In this document: positions 12,575 to 25,300 of the stretch, one piece after another
Layout: each line of letters starts with the position of its first letter
Position numbering within the stretch: the first letter of the stretch is position 1
Assembly (NCBI GenBank): GCA_034440635.1
Contig: JAOTON010000765.1
Span: forward strand, 124,001 to 188,000
Direction of reading: 5' to 3'
DNA from: Lepas anatifera
Taxonomy: Eukaryota > Arthropoda > Thecostraca > Lepadidae
DNA: 64,000 nt
Made by a program: the position numbers and the translations under genes
The notes under the pieces: model-generated
The model's input: only the letters and a program-made list of their open reading frames with translations
Databases searched by the model: none
Told to the model about the DNA's origin: nothing

Positions 12575-13560
12575 CAGGGACAGCGGATTCCACTTTTGAG
12601 AGGGTGTGCAAGGTTTTCGGGAGGGGGCGCCTTCCTCCCAGGAGGGGGGGGCGCCTTTTCTCTCTGTGTGTGTGTGGGGGAAGGGGTGGCTTTTGCTGTC
12701 CAGGGGCTCCTGTTCTAAACAGAGGGTGCCTACGCTATCCAGTGATGCCTTTAAAAGGCCTTTAAGAGCAATTACTCTTCTTGGGGGCACCTCTCGCAGT
12801 CCAGGACCCACATCAACTGTTCAGGGGGCGCCTTTGCTATCCAATGGCACCCATTTTATCCAGAGGTGGCGCCTTTGCTTTCCAGAGGAGGCTCCTTTTC
12901 TTTGGGGGGGTGTTTTTGCTTCCAAGGGGGTACCTTCCCTCGGGGGGGAGGTACCCCCTTTCCATCCAACCGGCACGTATGCTGTCCAGGGGTGATTTTG
13001 CTCTGTGGGAGGGGGGGTTGCCTTTTGCTGTCCATGCCTCTGACGTCCAGGTGGCGCCTATGCTATCCAGAGGAGTCGCCTTTGCTCTGTGGGGGGGGGA
13101 GCGGCACCTTTTTATCCAGGGGGCGCCTGTGCTAACCATGTGGCGCCTCTCCTAACCAGGTGCGCCGTTACTCTTCTAAGTGGGACGCCTTTTTCTGTCC
13201 AGGGGCGCCTCTGCTGTCCAGGGGGCGCCTTTACTGTCAAAGGGCGCTTATATATGTTATCCAGATGGGACACCTTTTCTCGCCAGGGGGGTCTCTTTAT
13301 GGGTCGGTTTTGATGTCAGGAAGGGACTGTCATTCATATTTTAAAGTGTATTTTATTTTACACGGAGGATCTTACCTCTTCAAGTAGGTGGTGTTTAAGT
13401 CTGATTTCCCTTAACCGGTCGGGGGCACCGGCAAAATCCGGGGCGGGGGGGGCTCCCCGGACCAAATAAAAAGCCGGGTGTGCAAAAGATACTGTTGCAC
13501 ACCCTCAATATTTTATTGATGTGAACTGCACAACCTGCCCCCCGGAATCCGCCGTCCCTG
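12575..13560. mobile_element. Satellite-carrying hAT-type element, 986 bp
   Basis: The termini CAGGGACAGCGGATTCC and, reversed, CAGGGACGGCGGATTCC are flanked by octamers tatacatc (12567-12574) and tgtacatc (13561-13568), a 7/8 match. The interior holds the same minisatellite as 5100-8600 but in reverse orientation ('tttgctgtccaggggcgcc'). A truncated relative lies at about 21927-22352. No transposase is visible. Confidence 0.75.
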
Positions 13561-13670
13561 TGTACATCCCAGTGTATAACCTCACACGTGTGAGCTCGAC
13601 ATTTATTCAAATCCTCGGCATATGCATGTGATGTTGCGCACCTGCCAGTAACAATTCAAATTAGATAGAC

Positions 13671-13936
13671 CAGGGGCGTAGCCAAGGGAGAGGGGCGACA
13701 GGGACAGCCGCCGCACCTCCCCCCGAGTGCACGGGCCGCGCGAAGCGCGGCTCGCCTGGACTATGCTCTGTGGCCAAATTTCAAATTTCGCACCAGACAG
13801 GGCCCTCTTAAGCCCTCTTCAGCACTCTGTTCTGTAACAAGCAGGGCCCTTTTTACCCATCAAGGCCCTTTTGGTGCTGTCGCAGAGACCCTTTTCGGGG
13901 AGCCGCCCCCTGAGCAAAATCCTGGCTACGCACCCG
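13671..13936. mobile_element. hAT MITE, 266 bp, 'CAGGGGCGTAGCC' family
   Basis: The left terminus is CAGGGGCGTAGCCAAGG and the right end is CCTGGCTACGCACCCG. The flanking octamers agatagac and gataagac agree if one indel is allowed. A CCGCGC-GAA-GCGCGG hairpin is at 13736-13750. Confidence 0.65.
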
Positions 13937-14127
13937 GATAAGACCACCTTACTCAACGCTACAAAAAGAGTTTAGCTCATGGCCATGCCCGCGAGAAACC
14001 AATCAATTTTAGACAAATGTATATTGACTGCAGCCAAGTTCAAAGCTTTGGCTTTGTCTACTCATTATTTCACAGCCCTGCGCATATTCATCAACCCAGC
14101 AGTGATGTTGCTAGCTGACATGCTTAA

Positions 14128-14960
14128 CACGCGCATTGACGGGGGTCTAAGCCACCTTCGCTTTGACGGGGGTACCATCCCCCTCTAAGATCTCGAGAAC
14201 CACGGTAGGTAGCGAAAAACAGTAAACGGCGTTGGGTGAGCCCATCTACTTCTCAATCGAAAATATTTGTACCATTGTTTTTGTCACGTCACATTTAAGG
14301 TTACGAGGGTCAAAACATGCCGTCATAGGGATAGCATGCAAATGAAGGTTTTTGGCCATTACATCTGAACAATTAAAGATAGAGCAAAACAACTTGAACT
14401 GTATGAATCCTCGCAGCAAGCCGAATCGAATGAAATATAATTTGACATTACTAGGTCAAATCAAGGATTTGACCTGACCTGAGGTCAGTTCAAGGTCAAA
14501 TTATATCAAATGCATATCTTTAGAACCGCAAAGACAAGGCAAGTCTAATGCAGCTAAAATAAACGCTCTATCACCATCCGTTACTGTGTTATTCAGCCAA
14601 ACCATTTTCCCATCTATTTCCAACGGAGAGGTAATGGCTGGTACCTGACCTTAGGTCATCGATATAAAAAATACCGGAATATAGTTTAGAGAACTCGGTG
14701 GGCCCATTATGTGACATGAGTTTCAATCGGATAAATTCACCCTGTTCCGACTTATGCTATCTTAAACTTTTTTGGAGGTCAGGTCACTTGACCTGTACTG
14801 GTGACCTGACCTGAGATGACCTAACCTTAAAATGTTCACATAAGTTGTAAAAATGATGAGAGAAAAGGTATGCCAAGTACGGCGGCGATACGCGCCACCG
14901 TTTTTCTGCTATCTCCGAAAAACACGAGGGGGCGGGTACCCGCCCCCGTCAATGCGCGTG
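14128..14960. mobile_element. TTAA-flanked MITE, family B copy 1 (AGGTCA-rich)
   Basis: TTAA lies on both sides (14124-14127 and 14961-14964). The termini are a perfect inverted repeat CACGCGCATTGACGGGGG. The interior has many AGGTCA/TGACCT hexamers, including a dense cluster at about 14455-14500 and another at 14780-14825. No coding sequence. A shorter copy is at 58825-59228. Confidence 0.8.
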
Positions 14961-15893
14961 TTAATGCATATTTAGTAGGTACCTACTACAAAATAATGAG
15001 GCAGGGCTAGGGGTATTAAAGTAAGCTTCAAACATATTCAAACGGTAGCCAGATGAAGGTGAGATCCAGCTTTTCCTCATACAATCGTCCCCTGTAGTGT
15101 CCTGTTTAGCCACTAGCCTCTGGAGGAACTAAACGGCACCCCCCACCTTATTTAACATTACAAAACTGAGCACAACTTGTGGTTATTCGCCCCAAAAACC
15201 CATCTGTTCCAAGCTAGTGTGCTCTACCTCACAGTAAAAGAAAAGCCTTGACTACGTCCACGCCATATTTGAAAGCTCTTCACATCTTTATTATCCCAGG
15301 AACAATATTCCACGTTGGCTTGTTTATAAAAGTTTTAAATGTGATATTTATGAAGCAGGGATAGCTCTAGATCATTGTAATTTTATTCAAACTAATTTAT
15401 GTGCCTTGGCTACGTTCACGCAAATTCAAATACCTCTGCGGGTTTCTGTTTTTGCACAAATCACGTTGCAATTTGCAGCGTTTAATATGTGTTCAACACG
15501 GTAGAAACAGTACAACAAAATTACGGGCATTAATTTATGCTTCAAGAAAGCTCAAATGTGCATGAAATGAAACCAATTTTTCGCTTTCAATAATCAATGT
15601 CTTCTTATAGCGTTTCCATTAACCCCTGAACTCTGGAGGGAATATATGCTGTCCTGAACCGTATTTAACAATGGGAAATGTACTGCGACTTGCTGCCATG
15701 CCCACCAAAAGCGTATCATATTCCTATCCTACCAATGTAATTGTATCCAGCCTAAGCACATTGTTTTGTCTGTGTTGGCTCAGAATTCCAACCCTCTGCG
15801 TGACTTTGTGAGCCCAGGAACCATGTTGCAACTTGCAGGGTTCAATACAACTTTAATACGGTAAAAACAGTCAAACAGCCTTACAAGCATTAA

Positions 15894-16916
15894 CCCTCGC
15901 CCCACGGGGGGCTATCGATGGCCCCCCTAAGGTTTTTCCGGGATAGCAGAAAAACGACGAGGCGCAGCACCGCGGTTGAGGGCTCTACCTCTCACTGCAT
16001 CATTTTCCCATCATCCCTGAAATTTTTTACCCCGGGTCACCCAAGGTCAGGTCACCAGACGAGGTCAACCAAGGTCACCTCACTTCAACTTTAGAGCTCT
16101 GTAAGAGCTACATTTCAAAGTCGATCAATTTGAAACTTCCTATACTTCATGACCCCTCCAGGGTCTACAAGGTGTATATCTGGGATTTTTCGATTTCGTG
16201 CCCTGAGGTCAGGTCACGAGGCGACCTCTCCCATTGGAAAAGCATGGGGAAAACCTGTTTCATGATATAAAAGCCACAAAAATGATTGCAAATACTCAGA
16301 CTGCTCAGAAAAGCGTTTTTGGACACACTTTCACGGATCCCAGGGGTCATATTTACCCTTTGACTTTTCCAAGGTCATCCAAGGTCACCAGAGGTCAAAA
16401 ACAGTATTTTGACAATAACTTTTGACCTAATTAAGCTAGAGCGGTGAAACAAACACCATCGTGTTTGTCTTGTCACTGGCTTTCATTTGATATACGGCAA
16501 GGCCACTTTGTGACCTTTCGTGACCTCAGGTCATATTAGGTCACGAGGCGACCTCTGGAGGTCAAACCACTGGCGGGAGGTCTTTACGTTCCACATAGTG
16601 GAAAAAGTACTGGCAATTTCCTATCAAATGAACTTTACCAGGCCTCAATAGCTCTAATGACATAAGAGTTATGACCAGTTTGCTTAATCATTGCATATTT
16701 GAGTGAAAATAGCCGATCTTGACCTAATTTGACCTCTGGAGGTCAAACCATTGACCTGAGCACTAAAACATGCGACGTAATTTCTTACTGAATTCACGCG
16801 AGCTTTCTATTGCACTTTGCAGATTTGCGCTAACGCCCATATTTTCGGAGTTAGAGGGGGCCATCGATGGCCCCCGGTGGGGCGAAGGTGGCGCCGGACC
16901 CCCGGTGGGGCGCGGG
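15894..16916. mobile_element. TTAA-flanked MITE, family A copy 2 (AGGTCA-rich)
   Basis: TTAA lies at 15890-15893 and 16917-16920. The termini begin CCCTCGCCCCAC and, reversed, CCCGCGCCCCACCGGGGG, and there is a subterminal ATCGAT palindrome at both ends. It is inserted in the 355-bp array. AGGTCA runs occur at 16045-16080, 16205-16230, 16368-16400 and 16530-16567. Confidence 0.85.
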
Positions 16917-17011
16917 TTAATATATGCTTCGAGAATCCTCAAATTGAAATGAAATGAAGTTAAGCGTTCGCTGTACATACATACCACAAGTGTCTCTGTC
17001 TCGTTTTATTT

Positions 17012-17307
17012 CAGGGGCGGACGCAGAACCGAGTTTTGGGGGACCAAATCCATGTCTGCCTCTCCTCCTGGGGGAGGGGGGACGTGCAATTTGGGTGCTC
17101 GACAGACCTAGTATAGGCTACCTCTCCAAGTACAAGATTGCTCCGCCTGGGCGGGGATGGGGAGCGAAGATTTGTTTGCTCGACAGACCTAGGGTAAACA
17201 CCTTTTTCAAAAAATTATTCGGTGTTTGGGGGAAAAAGATAGTTTGGCCCCCCTTCCAGCGCTTTGGGGGGGCATGGCTGGAATGCCCCCTCCTGCGTCC
17301 GCCAATG
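17012..17307. mobile_element. hAT MITE, 296 bp
   Basis: A perfect 8-bp target duplication, ttttattt, lies at 17004-17011 and 17308-17315. The left terminus is CAGGGGCGGACGCAG and the reversed right terminus is CATTGGCGGACGCAGG. It looks like an internally deleted relative of the 2.39-kb element at 2364-4755. Confidence 0.9.
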
Positions 17308-19905
17308 TTTTATTTGACCCGTGTCCTGTAGGGGAATGTAATAAGCAGCCCCCAACCTTCTTTACCATTAGCAGAAAAAGTCAATATCATGGCCATTCTC
17401 GTTAAAAACCAATCAGATCTAAAACGTTGTCGCTTTACTCAAGCTAAGTACATGTCTCTTACCACCTTCGCTCAACATTTCCGCGCTCTAAACGCCTTTA
17501 TTACGCAGGGACGATGCTGCAAGTTGTGGTGTTTAATAAATACGGTTTTAGCACGGTAAAAAACAGTCAAACAGCATTACAGGCATCAAGATATGCTCCA
17601 AGAAAACTGAAATGTATATGAGATGAGGTTAAAAGCTTGTTTTAGATAAACGGTGTCTTTGTGGCGTTGTATTTTACCCCTGGCCTGTGGCAGGAGGATA
17701 AGCTGCGACAACCTTATTTATCATTGTAAAAGTAGTTAATATTGTGGCCATGCCAACCAAAAACCTATCAGATCTAGAACAATGAAGTGATACCAAAACT
17801 AAGTGCAGATCATTGGCTACCTTCACGAAAAAGGTATAAGCTCTACACGTGGGTATTAGCCCAGCAGCGATGTTGCAGGTTGGCGTATTTAATTTAGGTT
17901 TAATACGGCACAATCATGAAGCATTGCTACGGGCATGAAAATATGCTTAAAATGCTCAAAAATTACCAGATAAAGCTAGTTAACTGCTCTCCATGATAAA
18001 ATCCTATCTGTAGCGTTTGGTTTAATAATAATAATTTTTGGGGCTTATCGACGCACCAACTGCCAGGGTCATATGGCGTCGCCAACTATTTTGTTATTAT
18101 TTTGGCGTTTGGTTTAATCCTTGGTATTCTGGAGGAGATACGGATCAGCCAACCTTATTTACGAGTAACGTTAGCAGCAGCAGTATATAGGCCATAGCAG
18201 CCATATTGTGGCCCTTCTCGCCAAAATACTATCAGCTCTAGAAAAATGCACTTTTACTCAAACTAAATAAACAACATTGGCTACGTTCTCGCAAAATATC
18301 AAAGGTATCCGCGTTTTTATTTCCCCGGAACAATGTTACAAGCTTCAGTGTTTAATACGGTATTAACACGGTAAAACACTCAAACGGCATTACAGACATT
18401 AATATATCCTTCAATAAAGCTATAATGGGTATCAGATGAATTTGATGGTTGGCTTTAAATCATCCATGTGTTTGTGGAGTTTTATGGAACCACCGCTAAA
18501 TGGAAGGGAAGATAAGATGGCCACAACCTTATTTAACAATTGCAACGTAGTGCAATTTGCTGCCCTGTTCACCACGAGCATATCATGTTTAGTCAATGTT
18601 ATTTTCTTCGAGCTAAGTAAATTGCTTTGACTACATTTTCTCAATATTTCAACGCCCCATGGGTCTTCAATAACCTAGGAACGGTTTTACGAATTTGCGT
18701 GTTGGACACATATTTAATGCGATAAAATTACGGAACAGGGCTAAGTGGTAAGATAAGCTCCAAGAATGCTCAAACGGTAAATAGATGCAGGTAAGAGTAT
18801 GTTCTATATTATCTTGTAATCCCTGTAGCGTTGTGTTTATCCCATGGCCTCTGGGGGAGGATAAAGCTGCCCCAAACCTTATTTAGCATTAGCAGGAAGA
18901 ATCAATATAGTGGCCCTGCTCTCCAAAAATCTTTCGGATCTGGAACCATGTAGTTTTAGCAAAACAAAGTGGAGATCATTGGTTACCTTCACGCAAAATT
19001 CCAAGGCCTTAGGTGTCTTAATTAACCCCGCAGTGATGTTGCAAGGTGCTGTTTTAAATAAAGCTTTAATACGGCAAAATCATGAAACAGGGCTATGGAG
19101 TAGGAGGATGAGCTTAAACAGTGCACAGAAAGTTACCAGATCAAGCTAGTAGGCTGGTCTTTATTATGATATCAACTTTGCAACGTTTGGTTTATCCCCT
19201 GGCATCTGGGCGTGAAGATACGGTCTCCCGACCTCATTCAGCATTTGTAGAAGCGGTCAATGTTGTGGCCTTGCTCGCCCAAATTCTATCAGCTCCAGAA
19301 CAATGAACTTTTACTCAAACTAAGAGCATAGCATTGGCTACCTTCACACAAAATTGCAAAGCTCCCCGAGTCTTTTTTACCCCGGAACAGTGATCCATGT
19401 TGCAGGGTTTATACAGTTAAAACACAGTTAAAGCAGCCAAACAGCATTAGAGGCATTGATATGTGATTCAAGAAAGCTATAATGGATATCAAATGAACGT
19501 AAGAGTTTTTTCTCAAATAATCTATGCATATCTGCAAAATTTTGTTTAACCATTGGTCTCGGGGTGGGGAGGAGATATGCTACCCCGAGTCTCGATTAAC
19601 ATTGGGAAACGCAGTGCAAATTCTCGTTATGCTCATCGAGAGCCCATCAGATCTAGACCAACGCAATTTTACTACAGTTGCGTGCAAGGCTTTGGCTATG
19701 GGCGCTCGAAATTTCGACGTCGTACTAGTATCTAATAACCATGCTACGAATTGACGTGTTTCTTACAGCTCTATTGCGATACAATAATTAAGCACGGTTA
19801 TGGTTATTGAAATATGCTTCAAAAATGCTCAAGGAGTAGGGCAATAAAACTCATAGGCTGCTCTTCATTATATATTTAACCCTGCAGAGTTGTTTTAACC
19901 TCTGG

Positions 19906-20098
19906 CATTGACACCAAAAGCGGGGGACGGGGGGACGTTCCCCCCTGTTGGTCAACCAGGGGGACGTCCCCCCGTTAAATTTTTGAGTCCATCGTCATTA
20001 ATACTGTCAGGTGCCGAATATGCTCAAAATTCGCCTCCCCCGGCTCAGCACCAGCCCGGGTCTGCCCCCCCCTGCGAAATTCCGTGGCGGCGCGCCTG
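19906..20098. mobile_element. ~190-bp MITE (copy 1 of 3)
   Basis: It shares 'aagcgggggacggggggacg', 'gtcaggtgccgaatatgctc', 'aaaattcgcctcccc' and 'cgaaattccgtggcgg' with copies at 40089-40269 (inverse) and 49477-49666. The target duplication of this copy is not recognisable (acctctgg against acaactga). Confidence 0.65.
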
Positions 20099-20670
20099 AC
20101 AACTGACCTGTGGGTTAACCAATGTCATCCCCAACTTATCTCACATTACGAAACTGAGTGCAATTTGTGGTCATGCTCCTCAAAACCTATGGGCTCTTGA
20201 CCAGGGTGTGTTAACTCAAACTGGGTGCAAAGCTTTAGCTACGTCCACAGCAATATTTCAAGCCTTGACACGTCTTTATTAACCCATTAACTATGTTGCC
20301 AGGAAACGGTGTTCCAAGTTAGCGTGGTTGATTATATTTTATTACGGTAAATTAATGAAGCGAGGCAATGGGTACTAAGATAGGCTTGAGCAGGGGTGTA
20401 ATTTTCCCAAAATCTTTGGGGGTGCTCAGCCAGTGGGGGGCGGCACCCCATAGGGGCGGCAGCGTTGGGGGCGGCACCCCTTCATTGCACCAAATCTATT
20501 ATTCATCGCTTTTTTGCGCCTTTTATAGCACAAAGAACATTCTATTTTAATGTTGGGCAGGTATTCTACAGCTTTTGCCAAACGTTTTTGCTTTTTAGGC
20601 GACATCCCAAAGCTAAATATACGTCTTAAAATAATCCAATCTGAGCTTTAAACCTTTCCACGATCAGGGG

Positions 20671-21520
20671 CGCAGCCAGAGCTTTGGCATGGGAGAGCAC
20701 ACCACCTTTGAGGGGCACCCCGGGAGAGAAAGGGCACTTTTAACGTAACCTAAAAAACTTACTATATCTTAGTTCATATCAACTTTTGGGTACCTTTGGG
20801 CCAAGAAAAATGGAAATCAAGCATTGACGGAGAAGGAAGACTGAATCCAAACCAGAAAAAAGAAAAGTGTAACCGGAATATCATGAAAATATCCAGAAAA
20901 CGACTTTCTGGGATAGATTTACGGACAAATCAGCCAACTCATGCAAGTTCTTGACATCAAAGAAATCAGTGGAGCCTGTGATATCTATCACTATGTGCAA
21001 GATAAGACATATTAGAGTCGAAAATTCATTTGTTATGCCCACTGGTTTTGTCGTGACGAGTGAGCCCTGGTTGAACGCAGAGTTCCCCGGCTCCCACAAT
21101 GACCGTGGGAGGAGGTGTAGCATGGTGGCATTGGATGAATACAATTTTTGTTCCCGGAATAATTTGGGAGATACCTTTTTAAGGCGTTTAAAAGTTCTAT
21201 ATTTTCAAGGATCGGTCCCAGTTGAAGTAAAGAAAAAGTAAACAGGCTGGCTGTTTGGATGGGGATGATGTGACAGGGCTGAAAATTGTGAAAAACTAAT
21301 TATTTATTCATTGAAATTAATTAGTAGAAATCCTGGTTCAGGGGACTATGCTCTGAGCTCAGGGGCACATGCCTTTTTATCACCCCCTCCCCAGAATCCA
21401 CCAGTATAATAAGTAATTTATCTAGCCCAGGGTGCCTAAGCATCACAAGCCTATTCCTCGTTAGCTCCATTTTACAAGGGGAGTTTGCACTGTGTCCTTA
21501 TTCCCCATCTATTCAAGACC
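20671..21520. other. Interior without a recognisable gene
   Basis: A hAT-type left terminus CAGGGGCGCAGCCAG occurs near 20666, but no partner end was found. Two overlapping open frames on opposite strands at about 20881-21241 (87 and 96 codons) show no recognisable domain. Confidence 0.4.
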
Positions 21521-21925
21521 AGCTTAGGGGCCCCCTAGTGTGGATCAGAGTCCTCCAGAGCAGCTGCCCCTCATTCCCCCAGTTGTGCCCCCTGGGATTA
21601 GACTAGCCCCGTGACCCCCGAGGTGATGGGAGTTGGCCTTGTGTTATTATTCTCTGTCTATTCAAGACCAGCTCAGGGGCCCCTGGTGTGGATCAGAGCC
21701 CGTCAGAGCAGGTCATGCTCGGCCCAGGACAAGACTAGCTCAGTGGCTCCAAAGATGGGGGGCGGGGGTCATGAGACTAGCTCAATTGGCCGCAGATAGG
21801 CTCATAGGGCCTTGCACTATATTAGCTCAGGGGGGACCAGATCGATCAGCTCGGGGCCCACATAAGCTCCTAGTCCCCAGACCAGAGCAGGGGTCTAGAT
21901 CAGCTCAGGGAGCACCATATCAGGG
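21520..21925. repeat. Minisatellite, 'agctcaggggccc' type
   Basis: Diverged units with 'agaccagctcaggggcccc' include a ~160-bp duplication ('tctattcaagaccagct..ggtgtggatcagag' near 21505 and 21655). Confidence 0.65.
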
Positions 21926-21926
21926 A

Positions 21927-22352
21927 GCACCATATTGCACAGTGTGCAATTGCACACCCTGAAAAAAATTAGGGCGTGTAAAAGTATATTTTTGCACTCC
22001 CGGTTTTGGCTTCGTCCGGGGAAGCGCCTCTGGATTTGGGCGGCGCCCCCGGCCGGCCAAGAAAACATCAGACCTAAACACCGCCTACCTGAAGAGAAAG
22101 GGCCCTCTGTGCAAAATAAAAACAGTTTCAAATATGAATGGTGTTCCCTTTCATCAAAGCCATCCCATGGAGAGCAAATAGACCCAATTTATCGACTCAA
22201 CGCAGGAAAATGATGTTGGCAACCCCCGCCCCCGAGTGGGCGCCCCTAGGGAGCCAAAGGTGCCCCCTGGGGATGGAAGCGCCCCCTTCCCCTGAGAAGG
22301 AAGGCGCCCCCTCCCGAAAATCTTGTAAAACCGCCCGATAATGGAATCCACC
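21927..22352. mobile_element. Truncated relative of the 12575-13560 element
   Basis: 21945-22030 matches, in reverse, the right end of the 12575-13560 element. 22290-22350 matches its left end ('tcccgaaaatctt' and 'ggaatccaccgtccc'). The minisatellite in between is short. No convincing target duplication. Confidence 0.55.
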
Positions 22353-25300
22353 GTCCCCGAGCTGGGAGCGGCAGTCATGAGCCCTAGGGCGGCACGAATT
22401 AGAGCGGAAGTGATAAGTCAGGGATGGCATTCATTAGCCGAGGCGATAGTGATGAGCTGGGGGCAACATGAAACAGGGTGGCAGTGATAAGCTGGGGATA
22501 GTACTGGTGAGCCACTGGCAGCAGATATGAGCGGGGTGCTGTTTGAATCAGAACGGCAGTAATAAGTTAGGGTTGGCAAGAATCACGGTGGCCGTGATAG
22601 GTGGGAGGCGTCAGTGATGAACCATGGCGGCATGATCACAGTGGTAAGACGGAGGCGGCATGAATCAGAGCAGAAATTCTGAGCCGAGGGGCGACAAATG
22701 TATTGGGGGTGCTCTCATTGTGATTAGGGGTGCTCGCACACCCAAAGAGATAACAAATTTCACCCCAGGCTGGCACTAAAAGAGTAAAAGCACGGCAGCA
22801 GCAGTCTACCATTTACTCGGCTCGGAGAATTCCTCCAATAGACAAACAGATAACGATTAGACGATTGTGGGCTGCTGTTTGCTTTCTGGAAGGGTGATAA
22901 CTGTGAAAAAAACTGTGCGGAAACTGTGCGGACAGTAGGGCCTAAGTTTGACCGGTTTTCGGGGCCATGGCGGGACTGGTCTCCTCGGCAATGATAAACC
23001 AGGGGCGGCAGTGATCAGCCGGGGGCGGCAGTGAAGATTGGAGGAAGAAAGTGTCTAACCAGAGGCCGCTCATATATGGGTTAATAATAAAAAACGGGAC
23101 AGCATTGATCAGCCCGGGGCGACGTGAATCAAGGCAGGAATGATTAATCTAGGCGGCAGTTATGAACCAGGGGAGACAGTGATCAGCCAGGGGGCGGCAG
23201 TGATGAACCAGGGGCGGCAGCGATGAGTCGGGGCGGCGCGCATTTTGGTCAAAAGCGATGAGCCAGAGACAGCATGAATTAGGGCGGCAGTGATAAACCA
23301 TGGGCGGCAGTGATCAGCCGTGAGACGGTCCATCATCATATTTAAGGTTGTAGAGCGCGCCGACATCTAGGGTCATACGGCGCCCCTAACACTAATAAAA
23401 TACGAAAATAGGACATTTCCGCACGAATTTTAACAAGTCAGGTGGTAAAACAGGTCAGGTCGTGAAAGTTGTATCAGAAGATTATATAAAACACGCAAAA
23501 GATGAAATGAAATACAATAAAAATAAATAGAATGAACAAATAATATATAAAATAAATAATGAAAATGACAGAAAATTTCACACGGTATACTAAAGTCAGA
23601 GATTATAGGTAACATGAAACTCGACGTTATGTAAAACCTGAAAGACTACTAGGATGAATATATGACATTAAAACTAACGCTCCTCAGATATAACATGATG
23701 TTAGTGATATCCACAAAGGATGCTCCTCCAGAACGTTCACCGCCCAGATATCCCCAGGATGCTCACTGCCCCGGGAGCAGTGGCGAATCTAGCCGGTCGA
23801 CTTGGGAGGGGAAAACCAAAGTAAAAAGTCGAAAAACAAAAAAAACGTCACGCCGTGACAGCTGTGCTACAATATCACTTACCGGTAGGATTTTGCGTAT
23901 TTGAGGGGAAAAGCAAAAAAACGTCACGGGAAGAAAATATGGGCTCGAGATACTTTTTTCCAGTCGAAGGCCCAATATTTACACTGAACTTAACTGGTTC
24001 TGTTTGAAGTTGAGAGTTGAAGCACCAAAATCTTGCTTATAAACGAAAAAGGAGTCGGGGAAAAAAGGAGGTCGATCACTTTGGGGGGTGGCAAAAACAT
24101 ACTTTTGCCCCAAGCTTTTCCGTTTGGGGGCAAATGCCTTTTTGTCCCCCCTGGATCCGCCACTGCCCGGGAGACGGCAGTGATGAACCAGGGGCGGCAG
24201 TTATCAGTCAAGGGCGGCAGTTATCAGCCAGGGGGCCGCAGTTATCAGTCAGGGGGCGGCAGTTATCAACCAAGGGGCGGCAGTTATCAGTCAGAGGCGG
24301 CAGTTATCAACAAGGGGCGGCAGTGGTCATTCAGGGGCCGCATTTATCAACCAAGGTGCGACAGTGATCAGACTGGGGCGGCAATTAGCAGCCAAGGGGC
24401 AGAATTAATCAGTCAAGCGGCGGCAGCTATCATCCAGGGGCAACAGTTATCAGCCAGGGGGTGACACTTATCCATCCGCCGGTGGAGGCAGTGATTAGCC
24501 AGGGGCGGCAGTTATCAGCCAAGGGCCGGCAGTTTTCAGTCAGGGGCGGCAATGATCAGCCAGGGGGCGGAAGTGATCAGCCAGGGGCGGCAGTGATCAG
24601 CCAAGGACGGAAGTTATCAGGCAGGGGGCGGTAGTGATCTGCCAGGGGGCGGCAGTTATCAGCCAAAAGCCGATAGTTTTCAGTCAGGGGGCGGCAATGA
24701 TCAGCCAGGGGGCGGTAGCGGTCAGCCAGGGGCGGCAGTTAGCAGCCAAGGGGCGGCAATAATCAGCCAGGGGGCGGCAGTAGTCAGCCAGGGGCGGCAG
24801 TTAGCATCCAAGGGGCGGCAGTTGTCAGTCAAGGGGCGGCAGTGATCAGCCGGGGGCGGCAGTTATCAGCCAAGAGCCGGAAGTTTTCAGTCAGAGGGCG
24901 GCAATGATCGGCCCAGGGGGGCGGCAGTTATCCGCCAGGGGCGGCCATGATCAGTCAGGGGCGGCAGTTATCAGTTAGGGCGCGACAATAATCAGCCAAG
25001 GGGCGGCAGTTATCAGTCAGGGGCGCCAGTGATCAGCCAGGGGGCGGTAGTGATCAGTCAGGGGGCGGCAGTTATCAGTCAGTGGGCGGCAGTGGTCTGC
25101 CAGGGGGCGGCATTGATCTGCCAGGGGTGGAAGTTATCCGCCAGGGGCGGCAGTTAGCAGTCAAGGGGCGGCAGTTATCAGTCAGGGGGCGGCAATGATC
25201 AGCCAGGGGGCGGCAGTGGTGAACGAGGGGCGGCAGTCAGCCGGGGGCGGCAAAGATGATTCGGTGGGCGACAGTGACTTACCAGGAGGGGCAAGTATAT

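Noticed and set aside
12323..13155. Overlapping frames of 100-162 codons on both strands
   Set aside because: They fall in the satellite-carrying hAT-type element; the peptides are translated minisatellite.
24017..24464. 116- and 143-codon frames through the 23-bp minisatellite
   Set aside because: They are periodic peptides produced by the repeat, and they begin inside a MITE with its own target duplication.
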